A stretch of 36,775 nt of DNA, from NCBI GenBank assembly GCA_033763355.1, contig JANRKT010000197.1, positions 1 through 36,775 of the forward strand. Reading direction: 5' to 3'. The DNA comes from JANRKT01 sp033763355 (GTDB lineage: Bacteria; Bacteroidota; Bacteroidia; Chitinophagales; Chitinophagaceae). The notes under the pieces were generated by a model, which was not told where the DNA came from, did no database searches, and worked only from the letters and a program-made list of their open reading frames with translations. Shown piece after piece: positions 1-7,182 of the stretch. The translations under genes and the position numbers were made by a program. The first letter of the stretch is position 1. Each line of letters starts with the position of its first letter.

Positions 1-32
1 ATGGCTGCAGTGAAAATCCATTTTTTGTTCAT
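1..32 (-). CDS. 5' end of a secreted or outer-membrane protein gene, cut by the window edge
   Basis: On the minus strand an ATG at 32-30 opens a frame reading MNKKWIFTAA before the window ends. Two lysines followed by hydrophobic residues look like the start of a signal peptide. It lies about 85 nt downstream of a TPP riboswitch on the same strand, so it should be a thiamine-related gene. In Bacteroidota such riboswitches often precede an outer-membrane TonB-dependent thiamine receptor and PnuT, or thi biosynthesis genes. The signal-like start favours the receptor, but this is inference from ten residues. A second ATG at 21-19 in another frame gives a non-signal-like peptide and is less likely. 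Confidence 0.4.
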   Translation of the reverse strand, partial: MNKKWIFTAA

Positions 33-117
33 TTCTGTTTTTGTTTGGCGGCCTCAGCAAAAAATACTCACTGGCTGTGCCGGGTTCACAAAAACAGGAA
101 AGGAGAGAAGTGAGGTT

Positions 118-205
118 CTGACCTTCCCTGCGCAGGCATTATCCTGATCAGGTTCTACGGGTGTAATCTCAGCCTTACTGTAATCTGCAGTAAAGCACCC
201 CGGGA
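118..205 (-). promoter_or_regulatory. TPP (thiamine pyrophosphate) riboswitch
   Basis: Read on the minus strand the segment contains the conserved THI-box blocks in order: GGGGTGC, CTGAGATTACACCC, GTAGAACCTGATCAGG, ATAATGCCTGCGCAGGGAAGG. These match the TPP-sensing helix (CUGAGA), the ACCC and GAACCUGAUC pyrophosphate side, and the closing GGGAA. The aptamer sits between a minus-strand promoter (251-283) and a minus-strand start codon at 32, so it should repress that off-window gene when thiamine pyrophosphate is plentiful. The outer P1 helix is not obvious to me, so the ends are approximate. Confidence 0.94.
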
Positions 206-225
206 ATCTGTTGGTACTAAATTTT

Positions 226-243
226 CAGTTGCGGAGGCAACTG
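226..243 (-). other. 7-bp hairpin in the riboswitch leader
   Basis: A perfect inverted repeat, cagttgc / gcaactg with a 4-nt loop, lies just downstream of the minus-strand promoter and upstream of the TPP aptamer. No T-run follows on either strand, so it does not look like a terminator. It may stabilise the 5' end of the leader RNA. Confidence 0.4.
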
Positions 244-250
244 GCTTATG

Positions 251-283
251 CAAAGGTAAGGGCTAAAAAAAATATTTTCCAAA
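251..283 (-). promoter_or_regulatory. Bacteroidota-type promoter for the TPP-riboswitch transcript
   Basis: On the minus strand TTTG (283-280) is followed after 21 nt by TACCTTTG (258-251) and then C. This fits the Bacteroidota sigma-ABfr consensus TTTG, about 19-21 nt, TAnnTTTG. Transcription would begin near 244, leaving the hairpin and TPP aptamer in the untranslated leader. Confidence 0.7.
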
Positions 284-357
284 AACTGTAACATAAACAT
301 GAAGCCGGTCGTATAGTTTGTGTTAAGCCGCCGGTTTACCGCTCTAAATTTATTGAT

Positions 358-1089
358 ATGAGAAAAGAAATTATTTTAATGTTGTTGCCCCTTTTTTATG
401 TGGCAAACATTTATGCACAGGATAAAATTGTGAACGACCCCAATGCAGAAGTACGTAAAGTTTCCGGTTTTACCGGGGTAACTGTTTCAGGGGCAATTGA
501 GTTATATGTTACCCAATCAAATGAGGAAAAAGTAGTGATCAGTGCAAGGGATGCAGAAGATGTGGCCAAAATTGAAACGGTGGTAGAGAACGGCACCCTT
601 AAAATCCGCTTTAAGAACAGGAATAACTGGTGGGGCAACCAGTGGAATACTTCAGGCAGAAAATTCAGGGCCTATGTTTCCCTGCCGGTAATTAAGAAAC
701 TTGCTTCTGCGGGTTCCGGAAATATTTATGTACAGGGAAAAATAAAGGCAGACGACCTGCGTATCGGCCTCTCCGGATCAGGTAATTTTGAAGGTGAGGT
801 AGAAGCCGGCAAAATAGATGTAGGCCTCAGCGGTTCATCCAATGTACGTATAAAAGGTAAAGCGGGAACTACTTCTTACAGCATCAGCGGCTCGGGAAAT
901 ATCATGGGGTCCAATATGGCTGCAGATTTTTGCGATGTTTCCATCAGCGGCTCAGGAAATGCAGAGCTTACAGTTAACAAGGAGCTTTCTGCAAGAGTAA
1001 GCGGAAGCGGTAACGTGCGTTATTATGGCAGCGGCCTGATACGCAGCGTTTCTACTTCAGGCAGCGGCAAAGTAAGAAAAGTAAGCTGA
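358..1089 (+). CDS. DUF2807 (head-GIN type) secreted beta-helix protein, GSGN-ladder paralogue
   Basis: 243 residues with an N-terminal signal peptide (MRKEIILMLLPLFYVANIYAQ) and a putative auto-transporter adhesin / head GIN domain (DUF2807). After a beta-rich N-terminal part (conserved motif IVNDPNAEVRKVSGF) come seven short coils of about 20 residues, each with a tight turn: five GSGN, one GSSN, and a last GSGK. This is the pattern of a stacked beta-helix with an asparagine ladder. It is the first of three tandem paralogues and lies 22 nt from the next, so the two probably share a transcript. Family members are exported envelope or surface proteins of unknown role. The start is the first ATG, directly before the signal peptide. 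Confidence 0.93.
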   Translation: MRKEIILMLLPLFYVANIYAQDKIVNDPNAEVRKVSGFTGVTVSGAIELYVTQSNEEKVVISARDAEDVAKIETVVENGTLKIRFKNRNNWWGNQWNTSGRKFRAYVSLPVIKKLASAGSGNIYVQGKIKADDLRIGLSGSGNFEGEVEAGKIDVGLSGSSNVRIKGKAGTTSYSISGSGNIMGSNMAADFCDVSISGSGNAELTVNKELSARVSGSGNVRYYGSGLIRSVSTSGSGKVRKVS

Positions 1090-1111
1090 CAATAAAATCA
1101 AAACAAGCAAT

Positions 1112-1834
1112 ATGAAAAAACTATTCTTGGCCCTGCTTTCATTAACAATGATTGCAGCCCATGCACAGGACGAAAAAATAATAAACGATAAGAATGCGCA
1201 AAAACGTAGTGTTTCTGCTTTTCATGCAATTAAGGTCTCAAGCGGCATTGATTTGTACCTTACACAAAGCAACACTGAATCAGTTGCTGTAAGCGCATCG
1301 GATAAAGATTATGTGGAGCGGATTGTAACCGTTGTTGAGAACGGGGTACTGAAAATTTATTATGACAGTGAAAATAAATTGTGGAGCTGGAACTGGGGCA
1401 GCCGCAGGTTAAGGGCTTATGTTTCGGTTAAAAACATTGATGGGCTCTCTGCTTCCGGGGGTTCAGACGTGGTGGTGAACGGCATGATAAAAACGGGTAA
1501 ACTGACTTTGGATATTTCAGGCGGAAGTGATTTTAAAGGCAAAATTGATGCGGATGACCTGCTGGTAGATCAGAGCGGCGGCTCTGATATTGATATTTCA
1601 GGCAAGTCTGTGAATTTAAAAATCGGTTGCAGCGGCGGAAGCGATTTTAAAGGTTATGATATGATGGCTGATAATTGTATGATTGATGCCAGCGGGGGAA
1701 GCGATGTAAGCGTTACTGTAACAAAAACATTAAGTGCAGAGGCCAGTGGCGGAAGCGACATCAGTTATAAAGGCGGTGCAATGCTGAAGGAAAAGAAGAC
1801 AAGCGGTGGCGGAAGCGTTGCAAAAAGAAATTGA
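1112..1834 (+). CDS. DUF2807 secreted beta-helix protein, GGSD-ladder paralogue
   Basis: 240 residues, signal peptide MKKLFLALLSLTMIAAHAQ, then the same architecture as its upstream neighbour (conserved IINDKNAQKRSVSAF segment). Every coil turn here is SGGSD: six copies of GGSD and a final GGGS. Aspartates therefore occupy the position that is asparagine in the first paralogue, giving a negatively charged ladder that could bind divalent cations. That last point is inference. It starts 22 nt after the first paralogue and is likely cotranscribed with it. Function is unknown; extracytoplasmic location is well supported by the signal peptide. Confidence 0.93.
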   Translation: MKKLFLALLSLTMIAAHAQDEKIINDKNAQKRSVSAFHAIKVSSGIDLYLTQSNTESVAVSASDKDYVERIVTVVENGVLKIYYDSENKLWSWNWGSRRLRAYVSVKNIDGLSASGGSDVVVNGMIKTGKLTLDISGGSDFKGKIDADDLLVDQSGGSDIDISGKSVNLKIGCSGGSDFKGYDMMADNCMIDASGGSDVSVTVTKTLSAEASGGSDISYKGGAMLKEKKTSGGGSVAKRN

Positions 1835-1852
1835 TTATTTTCAATACAATTA

Positions 1853-1867
1853 AAGCCTGACAGGCTT
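1853..1867. repeat. Palindromic element, first of a pair
   Basis: AAGCCTG A CAGGCTT is a perfect 7-bp inverted repeat around one base. It shares the CCTG-A/T-CAGG core with a second palindrome 32 bp downstream (1899-1915). It lies in the 116-nt gap between the second and third DUF2807 genes and could be a REP-like element or part of a terminator. Confidence 0.55.
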
Positions 1868-1898
1868 GATGGTTGAAGTTTTCTGCCCCAGAATAGCT

Positions 1899-1915
1899 AA
1901 AACCTGTCAGGTTTT
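1899..1915 (+). terminator. Palindrome with terminal T-run, possible terminator or REP-like element
   Basis: AAAACCTG T CAGGTTTT is a perfect 8-bp inverted repeat ending in TTTT, followed by a further AT-rich stretch. It may terminate transcription of the first two DUF2807 genes in either direction. A one-base loop is too tight for a standard RNA hairpin, so the inner pairs would have to open. With the palindrome at 1853-1867 it may instead be a dispersed repeat. Confidence 0.45.
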
Positions 1916-1950
1916 ATCAGTATTTTATTTGACTTAATACGCGTAAGATT

Positions 1951-2673
1951 ATGAAAAGTATTATTGCACTTTTGCTGATGGGTTTCATTACTGCAAATGC
2001 AACGGCCCAGCAAAAAGTAGTGGTGAATGATGCAAATGCACAGCAAAGAACGGTTTCAGGGTTTACTGAAATTTCTGTTTCAGGCGGTATTGACCTCTAC
2101 CTTTCGCCTGATAATAAGGAAACAGTTGTAGTAAGTGCTTCCGAAGAAAGATACAGGGACCGCATTGTGACAAGGGTTGTGAATAACAGGCTTGAAATTT
2201 ATTTTGATAACAAAAGATTGAGCTGGAAATGGCCCTCTAATATGAAGCTGAAAGCATATGTTTCATTCAAAACATTAAATAAATTAAAAGCTTCCGGCGC
2301 TTCTGATGTTTATGTAAACGGGATTATTAAAGCAGAAAGCCTGCAGATTGAAGTAAGCGGCGCCAGCGATTTTAACGGGGCGGTGGACGTAAGCGAACTG
2401 GCAATAGACCAGAGTGGCAGTTCAGATGCAAGGGTGAGCGGAAGGGCTGAAAAATTAACGGTTGAAGTAAGCGGCGCCAGCGATATGAAAGGTTATGACC
2501 TGCAGGTAAACTATTGTGAGGCACATGCATCGGGGTCGTCCGATATACAGATTACTGTAAACAAGGAATTGTCTGCAAGGGCAAGCGGGTCAAGCGATAT
2601 TTATTACAGGGGAAGTGGTTTGATAAGGGAGATTAAAACCAGCGGTTCCAGCAGTGTATCAAAAAAGGGATAA
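1951..2673 (+). CDS. DUF2807 secreted beta-helix protein, G[AS]SD-ladder paralogue
   Basis: 240 residues, signal peptide MKSIIALLLMGFITANATAQ, the conserved VVNDANAQQRTVSGF segment, then seven coils. Turns are SGASD (three), SGSSD (three) and a final SGSSS. As in the second paralogue the ladder is aspartate, with Ala/Ser instead of Gly in the preceding position. The gene is separated from the second paralogue by 116 nt holding two palindromes, so it may have its own promoter. It probably arose by tandem duplication followed by homogenisation of each gene's own coils. Function is unknown. Confidence 0.93.
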   Translation: MKSIIALLLMGFITANATAQQKVVVNDANAQQRTVSGFTEISVSGGIDLYLSPDNKETVVVSASEERYRDRIVTRVVNNRLEIYFDNKRLSWKWPSNMKLKAYVSFKTLNKLKASGASDVYVNGIIKAESLQIEVSGASDFNGAVDVSELAIDQSGSSDARVSGRAEKLTVEVSGASDMKGYDLQVNYCEAHASGSSDIQITVNKELSARASGSSDIYYRGSGLIREIKTSGSSSVSKKG

Positions 2674-2713
2674 TAGCCCCATTCTCCGGTTGGTGAATTA
2701 CCCTATAATCCAA

Positions 2714-3574
2714 TCAGAGATCAGATTTCCTGCCAAAAGCCCAGATTAAAAAACCGGGAAGCGCTTCGCTCCAGTAAGGCCAGTCATGTTTTGCCCCTGC
2801 TGATTCTTTATATACAATATCCTCCCGGGCAATATTCTTTTTCTCTTTAAGCAATGTGATGATATCCCCGGTATCATCAATCACATCATTGATACCATCT
2901 TTATCACGGTCAGAAGTTTCTTCGGCAGCGCCACAATAAAACCAGTATTGGAGTTTTGGCCTTTTGCGGCTGGATTGCAAAACGGAATGCATGATGCGGT
3001 TCTTTTCATCTTTATAAGAACTGTCTTTTGTGTCTTTATCCCTCCACCAGAATGAGCCGGAGAAGACCCCAACCTTATCAATTTTATCTGCATGGTTCCA
3101 TGCAATATCAAAAGCAGACAGGCCTCCAAGAGAGCAACCGGCTATCGCTACTGATTTAAATTTTCTTACCCCGGATTTTTTCTTTGCATAAAAATAAAGT
3201 TCATTGTCAATAAACCTGCTGTAGTATTCAGCCTTTGATCCCCGGCCTTCGTAATCAGGTTTGCCGGCAACACCATATTCCTGCATGCGGTCGCCTGCAT
3301 GTATAGCAACAGCAACAACCGGAGTAATCAGTTTCTTTTTGTACAGGCTGTCGAGAATTTCCTTAAGGCGCAGTTTGTGTATTTCATTGCCGTCATTAAA
3401 GATCAGCAGGTTCAATTCACTCTTGTCAGCAGGAACAGGTGTGTTGATGATGGTAAGTTTTACTTTGCGCTGCAGGTGGCGGCTGTAAAGTTCGTCTTCC
3501 TGTTGCCCGCCGGTCCTGTTACAAGATGTAAAAACTGAAAGTAGAATGATAAATGCAGCAATGAAATATTTCAT
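2714..3574 (-). CDS. Alpha/beta-hydrolase, enterochelin-esterase-like lipoprotein
   Basis: 286 residues with a lipoprotein signal peptide (MKYFIAAFIILLSVFTSC, lipid-modified Cys18). The body matches the putative esterase family (PF00756): the nucleophile elbow GCSLGG puts Ser at residue 148, the motif GVFSGSFWW follows, and the C-terminal AGAKHDWPYW supplies the catalytic His at about 263. An acidic loop DRDKDGIND at 222-230 resembles a calcium-binding DxDxDG loop and looks like an insertion. The substrate is unknown; relatives hydrolyse siderophores, acyl or feruloyl esters. It is convergent with the DUF2807 cluster, leaving 40 nt between the stops. Confidence 0.9.
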   Translation of the reverse strand: MKYFIAAFIILLSVFTSCNRTGGQQEDELYSRHLQRKVKLTIINTPVPADKSELNLLIFNDGNEIHKLRLKEILDSLYKKKLITPVVAVAIHAGDRMQEYGVAGKPDYEGRGSKAEYYSRFIDNELYFYAKKKSGVRKFKSVAIAGCSLGGLSAFDIAWNHADKIDKVGVFSGSFWWRDKDTKDSSYKDEKNRIMHSVLQSSRKRPKLQYWFYCGAAEETSDRDKDGINDVIDDTGDIITLLKEKKNIAREDIVYKESAGAKHDWPYWSEALPGFLIWAFGRKSDL

Positions 3575-3613
3575 GTGACGAAAATAGTATTTGATTCAGC
3601 AAATTAAAATGGT

Positions 3614-3646
3614 TTTGGCTGGTATAACAATTCATACTAAATTTGC
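3614..3646 (+). promoter_or_regulatory. Bacteroidota-type promoter of tRNA-fMet
   Basis: TTTG (3614-3617), 20 nt, then TAAATTTG (3638-3645) followed by C: an excellent match to the Bacteroidota consensus. Transcription would start about 3652, a few bases before the mature tRNA at 3656. Confidence 0.8.
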
Positions 3647-3655
3647 GCCTCACAT

Positions 3656-3727
3656 CGCGAAGTAGAGCAGCGGTAGCTCGACGGGCTCATAACCCGTAGG
3701 TCGGAGGTTCGATCCCTCCCTTCGCAA
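3656..3727 (+). tRNA. Initiator tRNA-fMet (CAT)
   Basis: A 72-nt cloverleaf can be drawn by hand: acceptor CGCGAAG / CTTCGCA, D stem GAGC / GCTC, anticodon stem ACGGG / CCCGT around loop CTCATAA (anticodon CAT at 3688-3690), T arm GGAGG-TTCGATC-CCTCC. Two bacterial initiator marks are present: a C1:A72 mismatch at the end of the acceptor stem and three consecutive G:C pairs below the anticodon loop. The discriminator is A, and the 3' CCA is not encoded (CAA follows). Confidence 0.97.
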
Positions 3728-3735
3728 CAAAGGAA

Positions 3736-3763
3736 GGCAACTTATAACAAGTTGTCTTTTTTT
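3736..3763 (+). terminator. Intrinsic terminator of tRNA-fMet
   Basis: An 8-bp stem GGCAACTT / AAGTTGTC (one G-T wobble) with loop ATAAC is followed by seven T. It begins 9 nt after the tRNA, so the tRNA is a self-contained transcription unit. Confidence 0.85.
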
Positions 3764-3851
3764 ATTTGATCAGTTTACCAGGGTCATATCCACTGCGGAT
3801 GAAGGAGATTTACTGCAACAAAATCCCATACTTTATTACTGCTGTTAATCC

Positions 3852-3876
3852 TGCAACCTGTAGCTTGCAACCTGTA
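3852..3876 (+). repeat. 14-nt-period direct repeat upstream of era
   Basis: TGCAACCTGTA occurs at 3852-3862 and again at 3866-3876, a 14-nt period, immediately upstream of the era start. It is one of several short degenerate intergenic repeats in this window. Confidence 0.6.
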
Positions 3877-3890
3877 ACATATCAAAAATT

Positions 3891-4760
3891 ATGAAATCGG
3901 GCTTTGTCAGCATATTTGGTAAACCCAATGCGGGAAAAAGCACCCTGCTCAATGCATTGGTGGGGGAAAAGCTGGCTATAGTTTCGCATAAGTCACAAAC
4001 CACCCGTCACCGCATAAAGGCTTTTGTCACCGGTAAAGATTACCAGGTTGTTTTTTCTGATACACCGGGCATTATTGATCCGCAGTATAAGCTCCATGAA
4101 AAAATGATGAAGGCAGTAAAAAGCAGTATTGAAGATGCTGATATTGCTTTATTGCTGGTAGATATCAATGATAATTTTGAAGAGTGTAACAATGTGTTTT
4201 CTTCATTGAGATTAAAAGCGCCTGCTATTGTGGTGCTGAATAAACTGGATAAAAATCCGCAAAAAAAACAGGAAGCATCTGACTTTTTCAGCAAACAGGC
4301 TTACTGCAAAAACGTGATTGCCATTTCCGCATTAAAGAAGGAAAATATTGATGACCTGCTTGCGGCAATTATCGGCTGCTTACCGGAAGGAGAGCCTTTT
4401 TATGCAGATGATGAAATGACAGACCTGCCCACCCGTTTTTTTGTTGGTGAAATGATCAGGGAGAAAATATTTGAACTTTTTGAAGAAGAAGTGCCTTACC
4501 AGGCAACTGTTCTGGTAACAGAGTTTAAAGAAAAACAAACACTTATTAAAATAGCTGCGGATATTATTGTTCAGCGGGAATCACAGAAGGCAATAATACT
4601 CGGGCAGGGCGGAAAGATGATCAGGCAACTGGGGACGGAAGCACGTAAGGAAATAGAAGCATTTCTCGGTTCAAAAGTGTTCCTGGAATTATTTGTAAAG
4701 GTGAGGCCTGGCTGGAGGAACAATGAAAACTGGCTGAAGGAATACGGGTACCAGCCATGA
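3891..4760 (+). CDS. era: GTPase Era
   Basis: 289 residues, normal length for Era. The G1 motif GKPNAGKS is at residues 10-17, switch I around SQTTRHR, the G3 motif DTPG at 57-60, G4 NKLD at 117-120, and a C-terminal KH domain with the GQGGKMIRQLG loop near residue 240. Era binds 16S rRNA near its 3' end and acts as a checkpoint in 30S subunit assembly at the inner face of the membrane. The ATG follows an AT-rich leader without a Shine-Dalgarno sequence, as is usual in Bacteroidota. Downstream come a secreted protein and der, a second ribosome-assembly GTPase. Confidence 0.98.
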   Translation: MKSGFVSIFGKPNAGKSTLLNALVGEKLAIVSHKSQTTRHRIKAFVTGKDYQVVFSDTPGIIDPQYKLHEKMMKAVKSSIEDADIALLLVDINDNFEECNNVFSSLRLKAPAIVVLNKLDKNPQKKQEASDFFSKQAYCKNVIAISALKKENIDDLLAAIIGCLPEGEPFYADDEMTDLPTRFFVGEMIREKIFELFEEEVPYQATVLVTEFKEKQTLIKIAADIIVQRESQKAIILGQGGKMIRQLGTEARKEIEAFLGSKVFLELFVKVRPGWRNNENWLKEYGYQP

Positions 4761-4818
4761 GGATGTATGGTGCAATTCAGCTTTAATAGCTAACTTTAAA
4801 GAAGTAAAATTGATAACT

Positions 4819-5526
4819 ATGAGAAGAGTGCTACTAATACTTTCTTTTTTATGTGCAGCTAAATTTATAGTTGCCCAGGATAATAGCGCAACTATTTTTA
4901 ATGGCGCAGGTGATTTTAAAAGAATATTGGGTTTACAAACAGATTTCTCTGATGTTAAAGATAAAATGGGGGGTAAAAGAATTGAAGGCAACCCATATCT
5001 TCATGAGTTTTTTTACAAAGGCTATATAAGGTTTTTTAACGACCAGGTAATGCAGGGGATACCTATGCGTTTTAACCTGATTAACCAGGGCATCCATTTT
5101 ATGGATGGCGACCGGGAACTTGTATTGAATACGCCTGTAAAGGAATTCGGATATACTGTGACAGAAGATGGTAAGGAGAATCAATTTGTTTTCAGGAATG
5201 GTTTTCCACCGGTAGCGGGAAACACAGAGGAAACTTTATACATTGTATTGGCCGGTGATAAAACGGTTCTTTTGAAGAACGATGTAAAGAAAATGAGAGA
5301 GGCAGTAGCGCTTAATGGCCAGAATTATTACAAGATTACTGAATCCGAGACTTACTTTGTTTATGATGCTAAAACAAAACAAATAAAGAAAATCAGCCGC
5401 GACAAAAACTCTGTATTGGAAGCAATACCAGATAAAAAAACACAGATAGAAAATGTTTGTCAGCAGTATAAATTAAAATGCAGATCAGAAAATGAGTTGA
5501 AGCTTCTTTTCAGTTTGTTGGATTGA
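4819..5526 (+). CDS. Hypothetical secreted protein between era and der
   Basis: I do not recognise a family. From the ATG at 4819 the product is 235 residues with a signal peptide (MRRVLLILSFLCAAKFIVAQ) and a mature part rich in beta-strand-like segments, for example YKGYIRFFNDQ, RFNLINQGIHFM and ENQFVFRNGF. Two cysteines lie near the C-terminus (CQQYKLKC). An in-frame TTG at 4810 would only add three residues before the signal peptide, so the ATG is preferred. It lies 58 nt after era and is followed by a 115-nt gap before der, which appears to have its own promoter. Confidence 0.75.
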   Translation: MRRVLLILSFLCAAKFIVAQDNSATIFNGAGDFKRILGLQTDFSDVKDKMGGKRIEGNPYLHEFFYKGYIRFFNDQVMQGIPMRFNLINQGIHFMDGDRELVLNTPVKEFGYTVTEDGKENQFVFRNGFPPVAGNTEETLYIVLAGDKTVLLKNDVKKMREAVALNGQNYYKITESETYFVYDAKTKQIKKISRDKNSVLEAIPDKKTQIENVCQQYKLKCRSENELKLLFSLLD

Positions 5527-5590
5527 AAGGGCACATTGGCTTTCGCCTTTTCCTGCATCATTTAATAACCCCGTTGTACTCTTAAATACC

Positions 5591-5599
5591 TATTTTTGC
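5591..5599 (+). promoter_or_regulatory. Probable -7 promoter element of der
   Basis: TATTTTTGC matches the Bacteroidota -7 box TAnnTTTGy and lies 43 nt before the der start. No well-spaced TTTG was found upstream, so only the -7 element is supported. Confidence 0.45.
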
Positions 5600-5641
5600 G
5601 GCTGTTAAAAAATTCAGCAGGTGCTGATTTAATAATTATTT

Positions 5642-6952
5642 ATGCCGGGATTTACCGTAGCAATAGTGGGCAGGCCCAATGTAGGGAAGAGTACTTTATT
5701 TAACCGTTTGCTGGAACAACGCAAGGCTATTGTGGAGGATGTTCCCGGTGTAACCCGTGACAGGCAATACGGCATTTCTGAATGGAATGGCAAAACTTTT
5801 AATGTAATTGATACCGGCGGGTTTGTGCCTGACAGTGATGATATATTTGAAAGAGAAATACGCAAGCAGGTAACCATTGCAATGGAAGAGGCACATGCCA
5901 TTATTTTTATGGTTGATGCGGCAACAGGCATTACAGATCTTGATAACGCAATGGCTGATGTTTTACGCCGTTCCGAAAAACCGGTTTTTCTTGTTGTAAA
6001 CAAAGTAGATAACCATGAGCGGATGCTGGAAGCCGCTGAATTCTATAGTTTGGGTTTTGAAAAGCTGTATTATGTTTCTTCAATGAGCGGAAGCGGAACT
6101 GGAGAAATACTGGACGACATAACTGCACTGATAAAAGAAGAAGCCGTAAAGGAAGAAGAACACTTGCCCAAATTTGCTATAATCGGGCAGCCCAATACAG
6201 GCAAATCCTCATTGCTGAATGCGCTTGTGGGGTCAGAACGGACGATAGTGAGCGAAATTGCAGGTACAACAAGGGATACCATACACACCCATTACAAATT
6301 ATTCCAGAAGGAATTTATACTTATTGATACTGCAGGCATAAGGCGCAAGGCACGGGTACATGAAGACCTTGAGTTTTATTCGGTGATACGGGCTATTAAA
6401 GCGATGGATGAAGCCGATGTGTGCCTGCTGATGCTTGACGCAACGAAAGGTATAACTGCGCAGGACCTGAATATTTTTTCCCTGGCAGTAAAGAAAGGGA
6501 AAGGGATTGTACTGCTGGTTAACAAATGGGACCTTGTTGAAGACAAGAAAACCAATACGGCAAAAGACTATGAAACTGAACTAAAGGACAGGCTTGCACC
6601 ATTTAAAGACGTACCCATACTTTTTATTTCAGCAAAAGATAAGACACGCATTTTTAAAGCAATTGAAACGGCGCTGGAAGTGTATGAGAACCGGCTGCGG
6701 AAAATCAGCACTTCTGAATTAAACGAAGTTATGCTTAAAGCCATAGAAGCATTTCATCCCCCGGTGGTACGTGGCCACCCCATTAAAATCAAATACGTAA
6801 CGCAATTGCCCACACCAGTGCCCAGTTTCGCTTTTTTCTGCAATTTTCCCGACGATGTAAAGACGCCTTACCGCAATTACCTTGAAAATAAAATGCGGGA
6901 ACAATTTAGTTTCCGCGGTGTGCCGTTGCGGATTTATTTCCGGAAGAAATAA
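5642..6952 (+). CDS. der: GTPase Der (EngA), double G-domain
   Basis: 436 residues. Two tandem G domains are visible: GRPNVGKS near residues 10-17 with DTGG at 57-60 and NKVD at 120-123, then GQPNTGKS at 182-189 with DTAG and NKWD. A C-terminal KH-like domain ends with RGVPLRIYFRKK, a typical Der tail. Der is essential for maturation of the 50S ribosomal subunit. The start is the first ATG and gives a standard N-terminus (MPGFTVAIVGRPNVGKS). Confidence 0.98.
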   Translation: MPGFTVAIVGRPNVGKSTLFNRLLEQRKAIVEDVPGVTRDRQYGISEWNGKTFNVIDTGGFVPDSDDIFEREIRKQVTIAMEEAHAIIFMVDAATGITDLDNAMADVLRRSEKPVFLVVNKVDNHERMLEAAEFYSLGFEKLYYVSSMSGSGTGEILDDITALIKEEAVKEEEHLPKFAIIGQPNTGKSSLLNALVGSERTIVSEIAGTTRDTIHTHYKLFQKEFILIDTAGIRRKARVHEDLEFYSVIRAIKAMDEADVCLLMLDATKGITAQDLNIFSLAVKKGKGIVLLVNKWDLVEDKKTNTAKDYETELKDRLAPFKDVPILFISAKDKTRIFKAIETALEVYENRLRKISTSELNEVMLKAIEAFHPPVVRGHPIKIKYVTQLPTPVPSFAFFCNFPDDVKTPYRNYLENKMREQFSFRGVPLRIYFRKK

Positions 6953-7182
6953 ATTTTGCCATCGAAGTTTGTTGCCACAGCATTTTTTTTGAATACTGTT
7001 AACACAATTATTACAATGCTGTTACAAAACTGCTATTCCGTTCTAAATGATTTGTTAGAATTCTTTTTTACTGCAATAATTCAACCTGCCCTTCTTTTAT
7101 TTGTAAAGCATAAACCAATCATCCGCTGATAAAACAAAATTCTACGTGGTAATTATTCTTTACGGACTAAAATCAACACCAC

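Noticed and set aside
226..243. Terminator in the riboswitch leader
   Set aside because: The hairpin has no T-run on either strand and lies upstream of the aptamer rather than between aptamer and gene.
5629..6003. 124-residue minus-strand open frame
   Set aside because: It lies wholly antisense to der, whose G-domain motifs run through the region without interruption.
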